Source: Physcomitrium patens (lineage: Eukaryota; Streptophyta; Bryopsida; Funariales; Funariaceae). Taken from it: a DNA stretch of 64,000 nucleotides. The stretch lies in the NCBI RefSeq assembly GCF_000002425.4, contig NC_037256.1, positions 5,265,087 through 5,329,086 on the forward strand, given 5' to 3'. Within the stretch, counting starts at the first letter, position 1, and each line of letters starts with the position of its first letter. The translations under genes were made by a program, and so were the position numbers. The notes beneath the pieces are model-generated. The model made no database searches, was not told the DNA's origin, and saw only the letters and a program-made list of their open reading frames with translations. This document shows, one piece after another, positions 34,301 to 45,868 of this stretch.

Positions 34301-34872
34301 ATGCCAATTGAAGTCTTTACATTTTCAGAAATAGGTGCAGAATAAATAGCAAAAGTTGATCCTTCTTTTGCTGCGTGTATAAATGCTTTTGCACCTATCA
34401 GTACGGGTTTTACTATACTAGACTTATAATTTTTTACTTGGTTGGTAGAACTATTAATAACGCTTTGGAAAAAGTCAAGTTTACGTGAATTCCAATCTAT
34501 TCGAGGGTTATATTTTTCTAGCCAGGATAAACCTAAAATAACTGGATTGGACGGGGATTTAATTATGTTAAAAGCTATGTAGCTATCATGACCGTCTATT
34601 GTTACTTTTATAGGATGAGTTTCATGAGTGACATCTCCAGAAGACAATGGACGACCATCTATGACTTCTACATGTACTGGTTTAGGTTTCTGTACAAAGG
34701 ATATTTTACGACTTTTAACAAATTGTTCATCTAAAAAACATGCTGAGGCTTCCGAATCTAATAAAGCAGAGGCTTTGTAATTCTTAGGTCCTAAATATAA
34801 GTCTATTATAAAACAAGGAGAGGGTTCTGAGGAGAGGATAGGACCTTCATTAGGAATTGTACAAGGTTCCAG
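31390..34872 (-). pseudogene. pol of element C (PR-RT-RNaseH-IN-chromodomain), with premature stops
   Basis: Pol lies in the -1 frame relative to gag. The protease active site reads LLDSEAS, a Gly-to-Glu change from DSG. RT carries [19 protein letters not shown] and CYLDDILIYSK (catalytic box about 33724-33735). RNase H begins near 33330 with FFMETDASDFALGAVLSQ. Integrase has the zinc domain ending CDIC, then Asp in MDFITDLP, Asp in ISDRGTQF and Glu in HPQTDGQTERVN. A chromodomain (about 31420-31566) contains FELEEILDSRR and LVHWHGYDISERTWEP. Stops at about 33784 (Gln), 33127 (Trp), 33019 (Trp), 32560 (Trp), 32077 (Trp) and 31983 (Arg) all fit C-to-T or G-to-A changes. It is otherwise collinear and recent. 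Confidence 0.92.
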
Positions 34873-34883
34873 CTACACGGTTC

Positions 34884-35888
34884 CTATTGTAGCTGGACGA
34901 ATTCGTTTTCCGACATGTTGTCTTCTTTGACTGTCGTACCCCTCATTTTATAGTTGCGTCGTTTCTTTGGACAATGTTGAGCAGTGTGCTTAGGTTCTCC
35001 GCAATATAAACATAATCCTTCTTGACGACGACGAATCTTTTCTTGCTCAGTTAGGAGTTTAAAACGTACCGTGTCAATTTGCATGTCTTCTACTTCTGAA
35101 TGTACGTTTGGCAAAGATGTTGATGTTGCCATTGAGTAATAACGTTGAGGTTCCCGTGAATGATTCTCGGATCGAAATTTGAAAAGTCGATTATCACATT
35201 TTACCACAAAATCGATTGCTTGACTCAAAGTTTGAGGATCAGGTAAGTTGAGCATCAATTTCTTTACTTCGTATTGCAATCCATAAAGAAATTGACTGAT
35301 GAGTGCAGCATCATCCCACTTGATGTCAATTGCAAGTTGTCGAAATTGTGAAGCATATACTGTTATTGAGCGATTTTCTTGTCACAGAATTCGGATCTTA
35401 TTTGTTGCAACACGAGTTGCATCGTGTTCACCATACATAGATCGAAACTCCGCCAAAAAAGCTTCCAAATTGTCCAATATTGGATTTCGTTGTTCAAGAA
35501 ACGACGAAAACCACGATAATGCAAAACCAGAAAGTAGAGTGCCAATAAACCTGACTTGTGATCCTGGAGTTGGATAGCTTTGCGATTGAAGTTCAATTGC
35601 CAATTGTACTTGATTGATGAACCCTCGAAACTTTGATCTTGTACCATCAAATTTCTCAGATAAGGCAATTCTTGGTTTTCTAGTGCTTATAGGGTGTTGT
35701 ACAATTGGAGAAGGAACGTGATTTGTTGTAGATGTTGAAGCAGCTCCGATCATCTCTATATCTCTACTTTCTGCTATTCTTGTTCTTTCATGTATTGGTG
35801 AATTGAGTTGATGCATCGCAAGCATTAACTCCCTCATTTGCTCTTGCATTTGTGCCATTGCATTCTTCATTTCAACAAGCTCTGCCAT
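34884..35888 (-). pseudogene. gag of element C, one premature stop
   Basis: The likely start is the Met of MAELVEMKNAMAQ, aligned with MAEGQDIN of element D; an in-frame Met exists 13 codons earlier. Capsid-type sequence includes SEKFDGTRSKFRGFINQ and LSWFSSFLEQR. A CCHC zinc knuckle, CLYCGEPKHTAQHC, lies near the end (about 34980-35020) with Lys in place of the usual Gly. A TGA at about 35380, in place of CGA (Arg), splits the frame. The stop at 34884-34886 ends gag before pol continues in another frame. Confidence 0.9.
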
Positions 35889-36068
35889 AATGTCACTAAG
35901 AAGAAAAATTTGTTTGATATTGCTCAAGACAAAAGAAAAGAAAGACTTGATAACAAAGAAGATACTAAGTACAATATCAGTTTAGAAGTGGGTAATCCGC
36001 AAACTTCTAATATGCTTATGTCTTGTCAAGAGAAAGGGGTAATCCACTCTTACTCAAGAAAAAACAAA

Positions 36069-36080
36069 GCTCTGATATTG
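36069..36080 (-). promoter_or_regulatory. Primer binding site of element C (initiator-Met type)
   Basis: The minus strand reads CAATATCAGAGC. Nine of twelve bases match TGGTATCAGAGC, the complement of the plant initiator-Met tRNA 3' end, and two of the mismatches are transitions. It lies 20 bases from the 5' LTR. Confidence 0.7.
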
Positions 36081-36100
36081 TAAGTGTACTCTTGTCAATC

Positions 36101-36652
36101 TGTCAAGGACAAAGACTCGATGAGGGAAAATATACACCAAAAGGCTATCTCGATATAATAAGTCAAAATATAAACAAGTAGGTATATTAAAAGGAAACTG
36201 GAATGGCTATTACCACAAGACAAGAAACTAAAGACTCTTGAACCTGGACTAGAAGCAAGAAAGGAGTTGACAAGAGTGAAGAAGCCTTCACTCTTGTCTT
36301 TATATATACTATCTAACTAGGGGCTACGTGGCGACGTTCTATAGGACCTCCAATATGTGTTGACTTTGTAGGACACATGCCTTGACTTACAAGGCAAGTT
36401 TTTCTACGTGTGGGCCACATAGTTAGCTTGATCTTGAAGCTAACAACATGTGTGGCACATGGCCAACTGGTTGACCACGTTTCTAATCCAAAAAGTCAAT
36501 TAAAGACACCTATGAAGTCAAAGCAGCGTCTAGGAAGTTTCTAGGAAGCTTCTATATTAAATATTATAGAATTAACTTACTTTTATCTACTTTTACTTAC
36601 TTCTACCTATTTCTATATGTAATTATTAGCTTACATGATTATGGCCGTGACA
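36101..36652 (-). repeat. 5' LTR of element C
   Basis: 552 bp, with ends TGTCACGG and CCTTGACA on the minus strand. It would contain the promoter of the element, with a TATATATA stretch near 36300. Confidence 0.95.
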
Positions 36653-39477
36653 AATAGTTGATTTTGAATAAGTTTCTAAGAGAGAAATATAAAAGACTAG
36701 AGGTACCTTCATAGATGTTGATAGTTTCAAGCAATAAGCAATTGGATTGATTTACTTTTGAATATAAAATGGCTCTAGTCTTTGGTAGTCCAACTTATTA
36801 TAAGGCTTATTGGTCTTAATCTTTCATTGAAGAAGCTATATTTTATTTTCAACTTAAAAAGTAGTAGATTCTTTTCTAAATTTTTTTGAAGATGTTTTGT
36901 AGGAATCTTGAATTGCTTATAAATAGAGCTTTAAAGTTTTCTAGAACTGTAAAAATTATTTTGTAATATCTTCAACTATTGGATTTTCATCTTTCAATAT
37001 ATTTAATAAATCAATCTTTAGATGGTAATTATAATTAGTATAAAATAGTATTTTTTGAATTGAAACATAAAGAATATTATTATAAGAAAATTCTACTAAA
37101 GGTAAATATGAAGTCTAATTATCTTGTAGATAGTTAATGATACATCATAAATACTACTCTAAAATTTGATTAACTTATTTTGTTTGACCATTAGTTTGAC
37201 TATAGAAGGTAGAAAAAAATTTGATATTCATCTTTAATATTTCAAAAAGAAATTTCTAAAATTTTGATATAAATTGAGGTCTTTGATTAGAAATAATATC
37301 ATCAAGTAGGCTATGATATCAATATATATTATCAAGAAAGAGCCTTGTTATTTCTTTTCTAAAATTACTTTTTTTTCATGAGACAAAATGTGCCATCTTT
37401 GTAAATTGATCCATAACAACATAAATGACATCAAATATAGATAATAGAAATAGATTAATGATAAAATCTATTGATATTGAAGACCATAGTTACTTCAAAA
37501 CTGGCAATGGCTATAAAGGTCCATAAAGATGATGACAAAAATTCTTGGATCTTAAACAAATGTTACATGAAAAAACAAAGTCTTTTACAGTTTTTTATAT
37601 TTGAAGCTATTAAAAATCTCCAAAAATATGTTCTAATGTTTTGTTAAATCCAAAATATCTTACAGCTAGAAAATCATGACGAAATTGAAGAACACAAAAT
37701 TACATTGGTTTTTTTGGAATATATAAACAATCTTAACAATACAAATGATCTTTCATTAATTTAAACTTATTATTATCAAAGAACTACTTGTTATCATGAA
37801 TTAATGAATCTTTAGTTGAGACTATATGAATTTATTCAAAAAAACTTGAATTAATATAACCATAGAAGTAATACCAAGTTGGAATTATTTTGGCTTCAAG
37901 AAAGTGATGTATTTTTGATTAAATTTTGCTTCTTCAATCTTTAGAATAATATATGATCTCTTTGATAAAGCATTTAATAATCTTTGCTGCTTCTTTGGTT
38001 GATATATAATCAAAAAATCAAAATAAAATAATAACATATTTTCTCAAATTTAGTCGTAATTCAAATCCAAGGTGATATAAAATACTCTAAGTTTTTGTGA
38101 TTTGTATATATGATCATAGGATATGTAACACCTTTTAAGAAGTGATATCATTCTTAAAAAGAATCTACAATTGCAAGAAGTTTTTTTATTGAAAATCTCA
38201 TAAGTGATTTCCACTACTAAATATTTTTTAGAATAGAATGCTACTAGGTAGAATTTTCTATCTTTTTTTATATGTAATAGTATAGTTCTTAATACAAAGT
38301 CAAAAGCATCAATTTCCAAATAGAAGGTCTTTATAAAATTTGAATGTATTAAAATTAGAGCTATAATAAAAGTCGCCTTCAAATCTTGAAAAGTCTTTTG
38401 TACTTGAAATTTCTATTTCAACTTATCTTTGGATATCAATCAAATAAAAAAAGTAATAATTTGGAAGTGATTTTTGATAAATATTTAATAAAAATTAAAA
38501 ATCCAAAAAAATATTATATATTTTGTACTATCTTTAGAGTTGCTTACTCCATTATAGCTTGAACTTTCTTTGGATCCATTAATAGGCCTTTATTAGATAT
38601 AATATATTAAAAAAAAAAAAAATTACTAATAAAATATATATTTTTTAATTTGGCATATAATCATGTATCTTATAACTTTTGTAAGACTAATCTTATATAT
38701 TCTTTATAATTTTTAGGAACCTTTGAGAAGATTAAGATAATATCAAGATAGCAGATAATAAACTTATTCAAGAATTTTTCAAAAACATCATTCATCAAAT
38801 ATTGAAATATAGTTGGAACATTTGTCAATCCAAAAGACATGAAATTATATTCAAAATGTCTATACTTTGTCCAAAATATTATCTTTCATTCATTATTTTT
38901 TTTAATCTATATCAAATTATATGTTCTATAGAGATCTATTTTGGTATAGATTTTAACTTGATTAAGTTGCTCTAAAAGCCCTGATATCAATGGTAATGGA
39001 TAATAATTTTTTACCATTATTTTATTGAAGCTAAAATAATGAATACACATTTACAAAGATTTATCTTTTTTCTTTATAAAAAGTATTGGTACACTTATTA
39101 AAGATTTGAAATACCAAATAAAATTCTTTGCAAGATTTTTGTAGTTATAATTCTTTAATGCCAAAAGCTCATTCTATAATAGGTTGTAGATTAGACCAAA
39201 TGGTAGTTGAGTTCTTTCTTGAAGATTGATGGTTCAATCATGTGATCAATGCTTTGATAATATATCAAAACTCTTCTTTTCAAAGACATCTTGAAATTCT
39301 TTATATTGCTATAAGATAGCTACTACTGAGCTTGCTTCTTCACAAGCTGAAATTGTATAAATGATAAATAAAATTTTCTTCCTAGCCACCTTAATTAAAA
39401 TCGTTGGTCTAAAAAATAAAAGCTTTGTTGTTCATGACTTCTTAATAGATTTTTTCCAAAAAGATTCTATAAGAAAT
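36653..39477 (-). pseudogene. Old family-D copy (D'), pol part
   Basis: This minus-strand sequence aligns in order with element D, from the integrase barrel (about 36700-36900) through integrase core (about 37100-37480), zinc domain (about 37550-37700), RNase H (about 38090-38400) and RT (about 38750-39100) to the linker after protease (39400-39477). One 110-codon stretch (38050-38382) still reads KTFYLEIDAFDFVLRTIL. Nearly every G and C of coding origin has drifted toward A and T. The alignment resumes at 55213 after element C'. Confidence 0.8.
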
Positions 39478-39996
39478 TTTTAAGGATAAGAAATTGATGA
39501 AGGTAAATAAATAAATATAATAAAATAGAAATAAAGAAGTATATATATTGAAAGAAAATTGGAATAGCTATTGTCAAAGTTAAGAAAACTAGAGACTCTT
39601 GAATCTAGACTAAAAGCAAAAAAAGAATTAACAAAAGTAAAGAAGACTTCACTCGTGCTTTTATATATTCTATCTACCTAAGATCTATATGGCAATATTC
39701 TATAGGATCTTTAAAAAATATATTGACTTTACATGATACATATCTTAACTTGCAAGATAAGTTTTCTATATGGCTGCCACATAATTAGCTTCTTCTTCAA
39801 GCTATCAATACATGTCGCATATGGATAGCTTATTGACAAAGTTTCTAACCTATCAATTAACTATAAACATATATAAAGTCAAAATAGTGACTAAAAAGCT
39901 TCTAAAAATCTTTTTTAGAAGATATTATGAAATTAATCTATTTTATCTAATTCTACCTATGTAGATAATGATTACAATAGATATATAACTATGACA
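39478..39996 (-). repeat. 3' LTR of element C'
   Basis: About 519 bp. Landmarks such as AAAGAAGACTTCACTC and CTATAGGATC match family C. It ends ACTATGACA at 39996 and is followed by a degraded polypurine tract. Confidence 0.82.
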
Positions 39997-40137
39997 TTAT
40001 CTCTCCTTCTAGAGATAAGTTCTATAGGGAGCAGTGATTATATATTAAGAAAGTTTAAGATGTGGCAAATTATATTTGCTACATACTCTAATCTTTGTTT
40101 CCTTAGAAGGTAGTTAATAGGTCTTCTCAGCCATTGG

Positions 40138-41968
40138 TATCGTAATATATGAAGTCTTTCTTGAGAACACTCCGGGCACTTGGCTGTGGAAGGTAGAATG
40201 GAAATTGCAACAACAAAATCCTAACTCTAATGGTATACTAACTAAACTCTAATTAGACCATAACAATGCTAAACAAGATTTAATCAAATTTAAAGAAACC
40301 TCCAAGGAATTACAAAGAAATAATAAGAAATCTTAAAGAAATATTAAAATGATCACAAATATATCTCAAATACATCTTAATTCAATCTTAATTTAATCCT
40401 AGTTAAAATCCTATTGAACTTCATTCAAACTTTAGGCCAAAAACTAACTAAATCTTAAATCCTAAACAAACTCAAATAAAATCTTAAATCCTAAATCCTA
40501 AATCAAATCCTAACTAATCCTAAACTAAATCCTAAACCCTAAATTCTAAACCAAATCCTAATCTTAAATCAAATCCTAACCAATCCTAAACCAAATTCCA
40601 AACCTTAAACCAAATCCTAACCAAATCCTAACCCTAAATCAAACCCCAACAAAATTCTAAATCCTAAACCAAATCCTAACCAAATCCTAATCCTAAATCA
40701 AATCCTAATTAAATTTTAAATCCTAAACCAAATCCTAATCCTAAATCAAGCCCTAATCAAATCCTAAATCCTAAATCAAAGCCTAATTCTAAATCAAACC
40801 CTAACCAAATCCTAATCCTAAATCAAATCCTATCCAAATCCTAATCCTAAATCAAACCTTAATCAAACCTTAACCCTAAATCAAACCCTAATCAAATCTT
40901 CAATCAAATCCTAAACCCTAAATCAAATCCTAATAATTCCTACAATAGATTTATACCTCAATTACTAATGAATGAATTGTTGATCTTAACTCAAAATTTG
41001 CATGATTTTTAACAATTAAATTGACAACAAGTATAAAAAAATTTGAAAGGGATCGAAATTACCAAATAGATGATAGCCTCAAAAACGTGCTTGGATATTG
41101 ACTGGCCTCCTTCTCTGACATTAATGCCAATCTCCCAGAGCCAATATTTCTCTTTTTCACTATTCAATTAATCTCAAAATTCTAATATACATAAAAAACA
41201 AGTCTAATATTCTCTCACATAAATTTCACTCCAATCCAACTAGCAGATTGCAAAAAATCTTAAAAACCTCATTAGATCTAAAATTCTACTTTCTGAGACC
41301 TTGACTCACTTAAACCTCAATAACCCTCAATTCAACTATTAGATCGAGCTAAGATTCACAAAACATATAAAGCACAACTATAACCATTAATTTACTAAAT
41401 TTTACTTGTAGATCTATTACAAAACTCTTGAAATTATTCAAAATATCAACCCTATTTTATTTCACAAAATCCAAGTCATCCGAAAACAATCTTGACTTTG
41501 TAAAGCTCTTACAAAGTCAAAACAACTCTAAATTATCCAAAACCAATGTTAATAGAAATTTTATCTAGTTTTCTATCAGATCCCACTTTCTAATCTGCAA
41601 AAGAACCCCCGAGTTATCGTAGATGCTTAATTTGTGCCTCAGGGTCTGATTTCAACCGAGGTTACTAACTAGCCCTTTTTGGGTATCAATATCTAGTTTT
41701 TTTAGGTAATTTTTTCTAAAATTTACTTTTAATATCATCCTAAAGATACTTATATAATTTATTTTTCCAATCTACTTTATTTTGCCTTATTTATGGCCCT
41801 ATAAAGTAAATAGAAGTCATTTTTGTACAAAAGGTAATACTACTACTAAAAATTTTACTACCTTCCTATATTTTATTCATATTTTTCTACTTTATCTTTT
41901 AACTTGGCTCTTCTATAATAAGTTCTATATTATTATCTTTCACCATATAGTCATGTTATAACACAACA
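40138..41968 (-). mobile_element. Solo LTR, type B (copy 3), with a telomere-like minisatellite
   Basis: On the plus strand it starts TATCGTAATATATGAAG and ends GTTATAACACAACA. Flanks ttgg (40134-40137) and ttaa (41969-41972) fit a 4-bp duplication after G-to-A change, and the matching site in element C reads acgg. At 1831 bp it is the longest type-B copy because of the repeat block at about 40430-40935. The right end gives the family-A-like start TGTTGTGTTATAACATGAC on the minus strand. Confidence 0.85.
40430..40935. repeat. CCTAAA/CCCTAAA-rich minisatellite
   Basis: About 500 bp of imperfect tandem units such as AAATCCTAAATC and AAACCCTAAATC, each containing or resembling CCCTAAA, the plant telomere unit. 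Units vary in spacing (about 6-17 bases). It lies inside a type-B LTR; other copies have a short version (22440-22560) or none (5607-6605). Confidence 0.85.
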
Positions 41969-42300
41969 TTAATAATGTCCCATTCCAGGGCAAAAAGACT
42001 GCCTTGTGATTTGATCATTGTTGAAATCTTTGTAACTTTCTTCAAACAAAACATTTGCAACACCATCAAAAGTCATATGTGCCTCTAACAAAATCATCAA
42101 ATATCAAGAATCTTTTCCCAGGTTGTGATATCAAACGCATCGTATCTTGCCATTTATTCGAGGAAGAACATGTCATTTTTGAAGATCTTTATCCCTCTTA
42201 TGTCATCTTGAAGGCTGTGATAATAGCAATGTTTCATTCAATAAATCAACAAATGATAGTTCTTCAATTGAATCTACTAATTATTGATTCTCCATCTCCT

Positions 42301-45300
42301 TGATGCTACAATTATATAAAATCTACAAACAAAGATAAAAAGTAGAATGCAATTTTTCTTAGATCTTGTTTCATTTATAACAAAGGTTTGTTATCTTTTA
42401 TCTAAGTTTGGATAGATGTTGTTGATGAAAAGTCTCCATAGTCTTTGCTGCATTTGCAAGATTTTTTGCTTCCTTCTATCTACATTGACTAATATTATAT
42501 CCATGCCAATAGACAAGATATTCCAATTTATTTTGATGCTGCCTTGAGTCTAAAACTTCTTCTACTTTATACTCTTTATTATTATCCACTTCTATAGAAA
42601 GAGGTAGAGCTTGTCTATTTCTTGGTATGTTTAGAATCTTGTATGGTTCAAGAAGAGACATATGGAAGATGAGATGGATCTTCATTGACTTTGGTAGTTG
42701 TAATCAATAATCAATTGGATTGATTGTCTACAAATAGGAAAAGATCCAAGCTTGCAGTAGTCCAACATATGAAAAGACAAATAGTCTTGATATTATGACA
42801 AAATAACCATACTTTGTCACCTACATTGAATTGTGGTTGTTCCTTTCAATAGGCATCTCTATTGATCATTTTTTGTTCTTAAGCTTCTTTTAATTCCACC
42901 TTTATTATTGCATGTAGCTTAGACAAATAATTTGTCAAATCTTCTACCATATGATTATTAACTTTTTAAAAATCAAAGTATCAAGTTGTAGATAATAACC
43001 ATAATTGATAAAAAAAGATGTTTGTTGTATGAAAGAATATACCATATTATTATAAGTAAATTTTTTCAATAGCAAAAGAATTTTTCAATCATTTTATTGG
43101 CGATTAATTGTACACCTTAAATACTCCTCCAAAACTTGGTTTATATGCTCTATTTGTCCATCAATTTGAGGATGAGAGGCCAAAGATAGCTTTATATCTA
43201 TGTTTAAAATCTTAAAAATGATTCTTTAAAATTTTGATATAAATTGAGTTCTTTTATTCAATATAATATCCTTACACAATCCACAATATTGATAGATATT
43301 GTGAAGAAAAATCTTGGTTATTTCTTCACATGTGATAGATTTTACACATGGTACAAAATGTGCCATCTTTATAAAATAATCTACTATCACAAATATAGAA
43401 CCATATAAACTTGAGACTAAAAGATCCATGATAAAATCTTTAGAAACAAAAGATTATGGTTGTTTTAAAATAGGTAATTGCTAAAGAAGTCTATAAGATG
43501 GAAGACGGGGAATTTTTGATCTTGAGCAAACATCTTATGATTGAATAAAATCTTTAATTGCCTTCTACATTTGTAGTGACCAAAAAACTTTAGATATCAG
43601 CTCTAAAGACTTGTTGTATCCAAAATACCTAGTTGCTAAAAAATCGTGGCATACTTGAAGAATACGTAAACATGCTTCTTCTTTTAGAACATATAGGTGC
43701 CCTTCAAAATAGAGTAGGTTGTTTTTGAATTTGAATTTGGAAGCATGATGAGACTTGAAACGAAGATTCTTGATATCATAGACAAGAAGATTAGAAGACA
43801 TACTTGATTGAATTTATTTGACAAAGATTGAATCAACAATCAATGTTGATTTTATAACTCGAAGATGAAAATGCTCGAGCTTTAAAAGCATCATTCTTTG
43901 TTGATTGAAAAATACATTTCTTTCTTTTGGTATAAGATAAGAACGTCTAGAAAGGATGTTTGACAAGCCTTGTTATTTTTCAAGTCAATATGTGATCTTA
44001 AAATCAAATTTTAATAATGACATGCTTCAACAAGCTTGGCGACAATTCAAAATATGTTTTGACATGAAGAATTTGAGATTCTTGTGATTTGTATAGACAC
44101 TGACTAAAATAGAAGCACCTTCTAAATAATGATGTCATTCTTAAAAAGAATCCACAATTGTAAGAAGTTCTTTATTGTAGATCTCATAGTTAACCTTGGC
44201 TACTGAAAATTTTCTAGAATGAAAAGCTATTAAGTGAAGTTTATCATTTATTCCTATTTGTGATAATATGGCATCTAAAAAAAAGTCTGATGTGTCTATT
44301 TCCATAAAAAATGCCTTGGAGAAGTCAACATGATACAAGATTGGTGCAAAAAAAAATTTGTCTTTAAAGCTTCAAATGTTGCTTCTGCTTTTTGATTCCA
44401 CTCAAGTTTGTCTTTATAAGTCAAATCTGTAAGTGGAGCTACAGCTCAAGAGAAGTCCTTGATGAAAATTTGATAGTAATTGGTAAATCTCAAAAAATAT
44501 TAGATATCTTGTATTATTTTAAAAATCTTTTAATCCATAATAGTTTGATTTTTTTAGGATCCATCATAAGTCCATCATTTGAAATGATGTAATTTAAGAA
44601 GTCAACTTAAGTAGTATAGAATACACACTTTTTTATTTTGGTATAGAATCCCACATCTTTTAATTTTTGTAACACAAAATAAATATGAAGTTCATATTTT
44701 TTTGTGTTCATAGAATAGATCAAGATGTTGTTTAGATAATAGACAATGAAATTGTTCAAAAATTTCCAAAAAATATCATTTATAAGATGTTAAAAAGCTG
44801 TTGGTGCATTTATAAGTCCAAAATGCATGATATTATATTCAAAATGTCCGTACTTGGTTCAAAATGCAGTCTTCTATTCATCTTCTTTTTTGATGCATAC
44901 CAGATTATATATTCTTTGTAGATCTATTTTTGTATAGATCTTAGCTTGATTCAATTGATGAAGAAGTCTAGATATTAAAGGTAGTGGATACCTATTTTTG
45001 ATGGTGATTTTGTTGAATCTTTGATAATTAATACATAGCTTCAATGATCTATTTTTTTTTTCTTCACAAATAGAATTGGAGCTCCTATTGGAGATTTGAA
45101 ATGATGTATGAAGTTCTTGGCTAGATTCTCTTCAATATACTCCTTGAATCAATTTATTTTGTGATAAATTATAGATTGGTTCAAATGGCGGTTGTGTTCC
45201 TTCTTGAAGGTCAATTGAGCAATCATTGGAATAATGTTCTAGAAGAGTATTTGCTTTCTTTTTTTAAAATATATCTTGAAATTCTTGATATTGGCTTAGA

Positions 45301-45868
45301 ATGCTACTTGAAGTCTTTGCACCATTAGAAATGGATGTGGCATAAATGAAACAAGATGATCTTCTTTTACAACAAGCAAAAAAATTCTTACACCTATAAA
45401 CATAAGTTTAATTTTATTAGACTTGTGATTTTTTACTTGATTAATTATAATCTTAGTTATACTTTTAAAAAAATAAAAAATACACGAAATCCAATTTATT
45501 TAAGGGTTGTATTTTTTTAACTATGATAAGCCTAAAATGATTGGATTAGATAAAGATCTAATGATATTAAATACCACAAAGCTATTATAACCATTGATTA
45601 TTACTTCTAGAAGAAGAATTTTGTAAGTAACATCTCCAAAAGACAACAGACGGCTATCTATGAATATGTTTAGTTTTCTTCACTAAAGATATGCTAAGTT
45701 TTTTAGCAAATTCTTCATCTAAGAAACATGCTTAGGTTCATGAATCTAATAAGGTAGAGGCTTTGTAATATTTGGGTCCTAAAATAATATTTAATATAAA
45801 ACAAGAAGAGGATTCTAAAAAGAGAATAACATCTTTATTAGGTATTGTACAAGGTTCCAGCCGTATTA
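42301..45868 (-). pseudogene. pol of element C', decayed
   Basis: In minus-strand order this holds RT (about 44750-45100), RNase H (about 44140-44400), the integrase zinc domain (43565-43801), integrase core (43226-43429), barrel and chromodomain (42476-42685). Readable pieces include FHSRKFSVAKVNYEIYNKEL and MDLLVSSLYGSIFVIVDYF. The chromodomain piece reads YKVEEVLDSRQHQNKLEYLV. The codon after SLQM in the zinc domain is TAG, as in elements C and D. Confidence 0.85.

Larger units (their letters stand above)
30280..36652 (-). mobile_element. Family-C Ty3/gypsy chromovirus, youngest full copy
   Basis: This is a full-length 6373-bp minus-strand element. Its two LTRs are each 552 bp (30280-30831 and 36101-36652) and differ at about five sites, all transitions. 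It is flanked by the 5-bp duplication aatag (30275-30279 and 36653-36657). Order on the minus strand is 5' LTR, primer site, gag, pol (protease, RT, RNase H, integrase with chromodomain), ORF3, purine tract, 3' LTR. Gag and pol each carry premature stops, so it is not autonomous, but ORF3 is open. It sits inside the older copy D'. Confidence 0.95.
39997..42300 (-). pseudogene. ORF3 of element C', decayed and split by a type-B LTR
   Basis: The two halves are 39997-40137 (C-terminal part) and 41969-42300 (N-terminal part). The first half still reads RLEYVAN-like sequence on the minus strand. The second aligns base by base with 30970-31300 of the young copy. The insertion point lies in the codons for the conserved HYRWL motif. 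Stops and AT drift have destroyed the frame. Confidence 0.72.

Noticed and set aside
35299-35577. Plus-strand frame within gag of element C
   Set aside because: Antisense of the gag coding sequence; several similar shadows exist over gag and pol of C and D.
31390-35888. Fungal genome with RIP
   Set aside because: The decay pattern resembles RIP, but VHA-c'' has the plant C-terminus and most elements use a plant initiator-Met primer site; methylation-driven deamination explains the pattern.
40430-40935. True telomere or chromosome-fusion scar
   Set aside because: Units are imperfect and the array lies within a type-B LTR whose other copies carry shorter versions.
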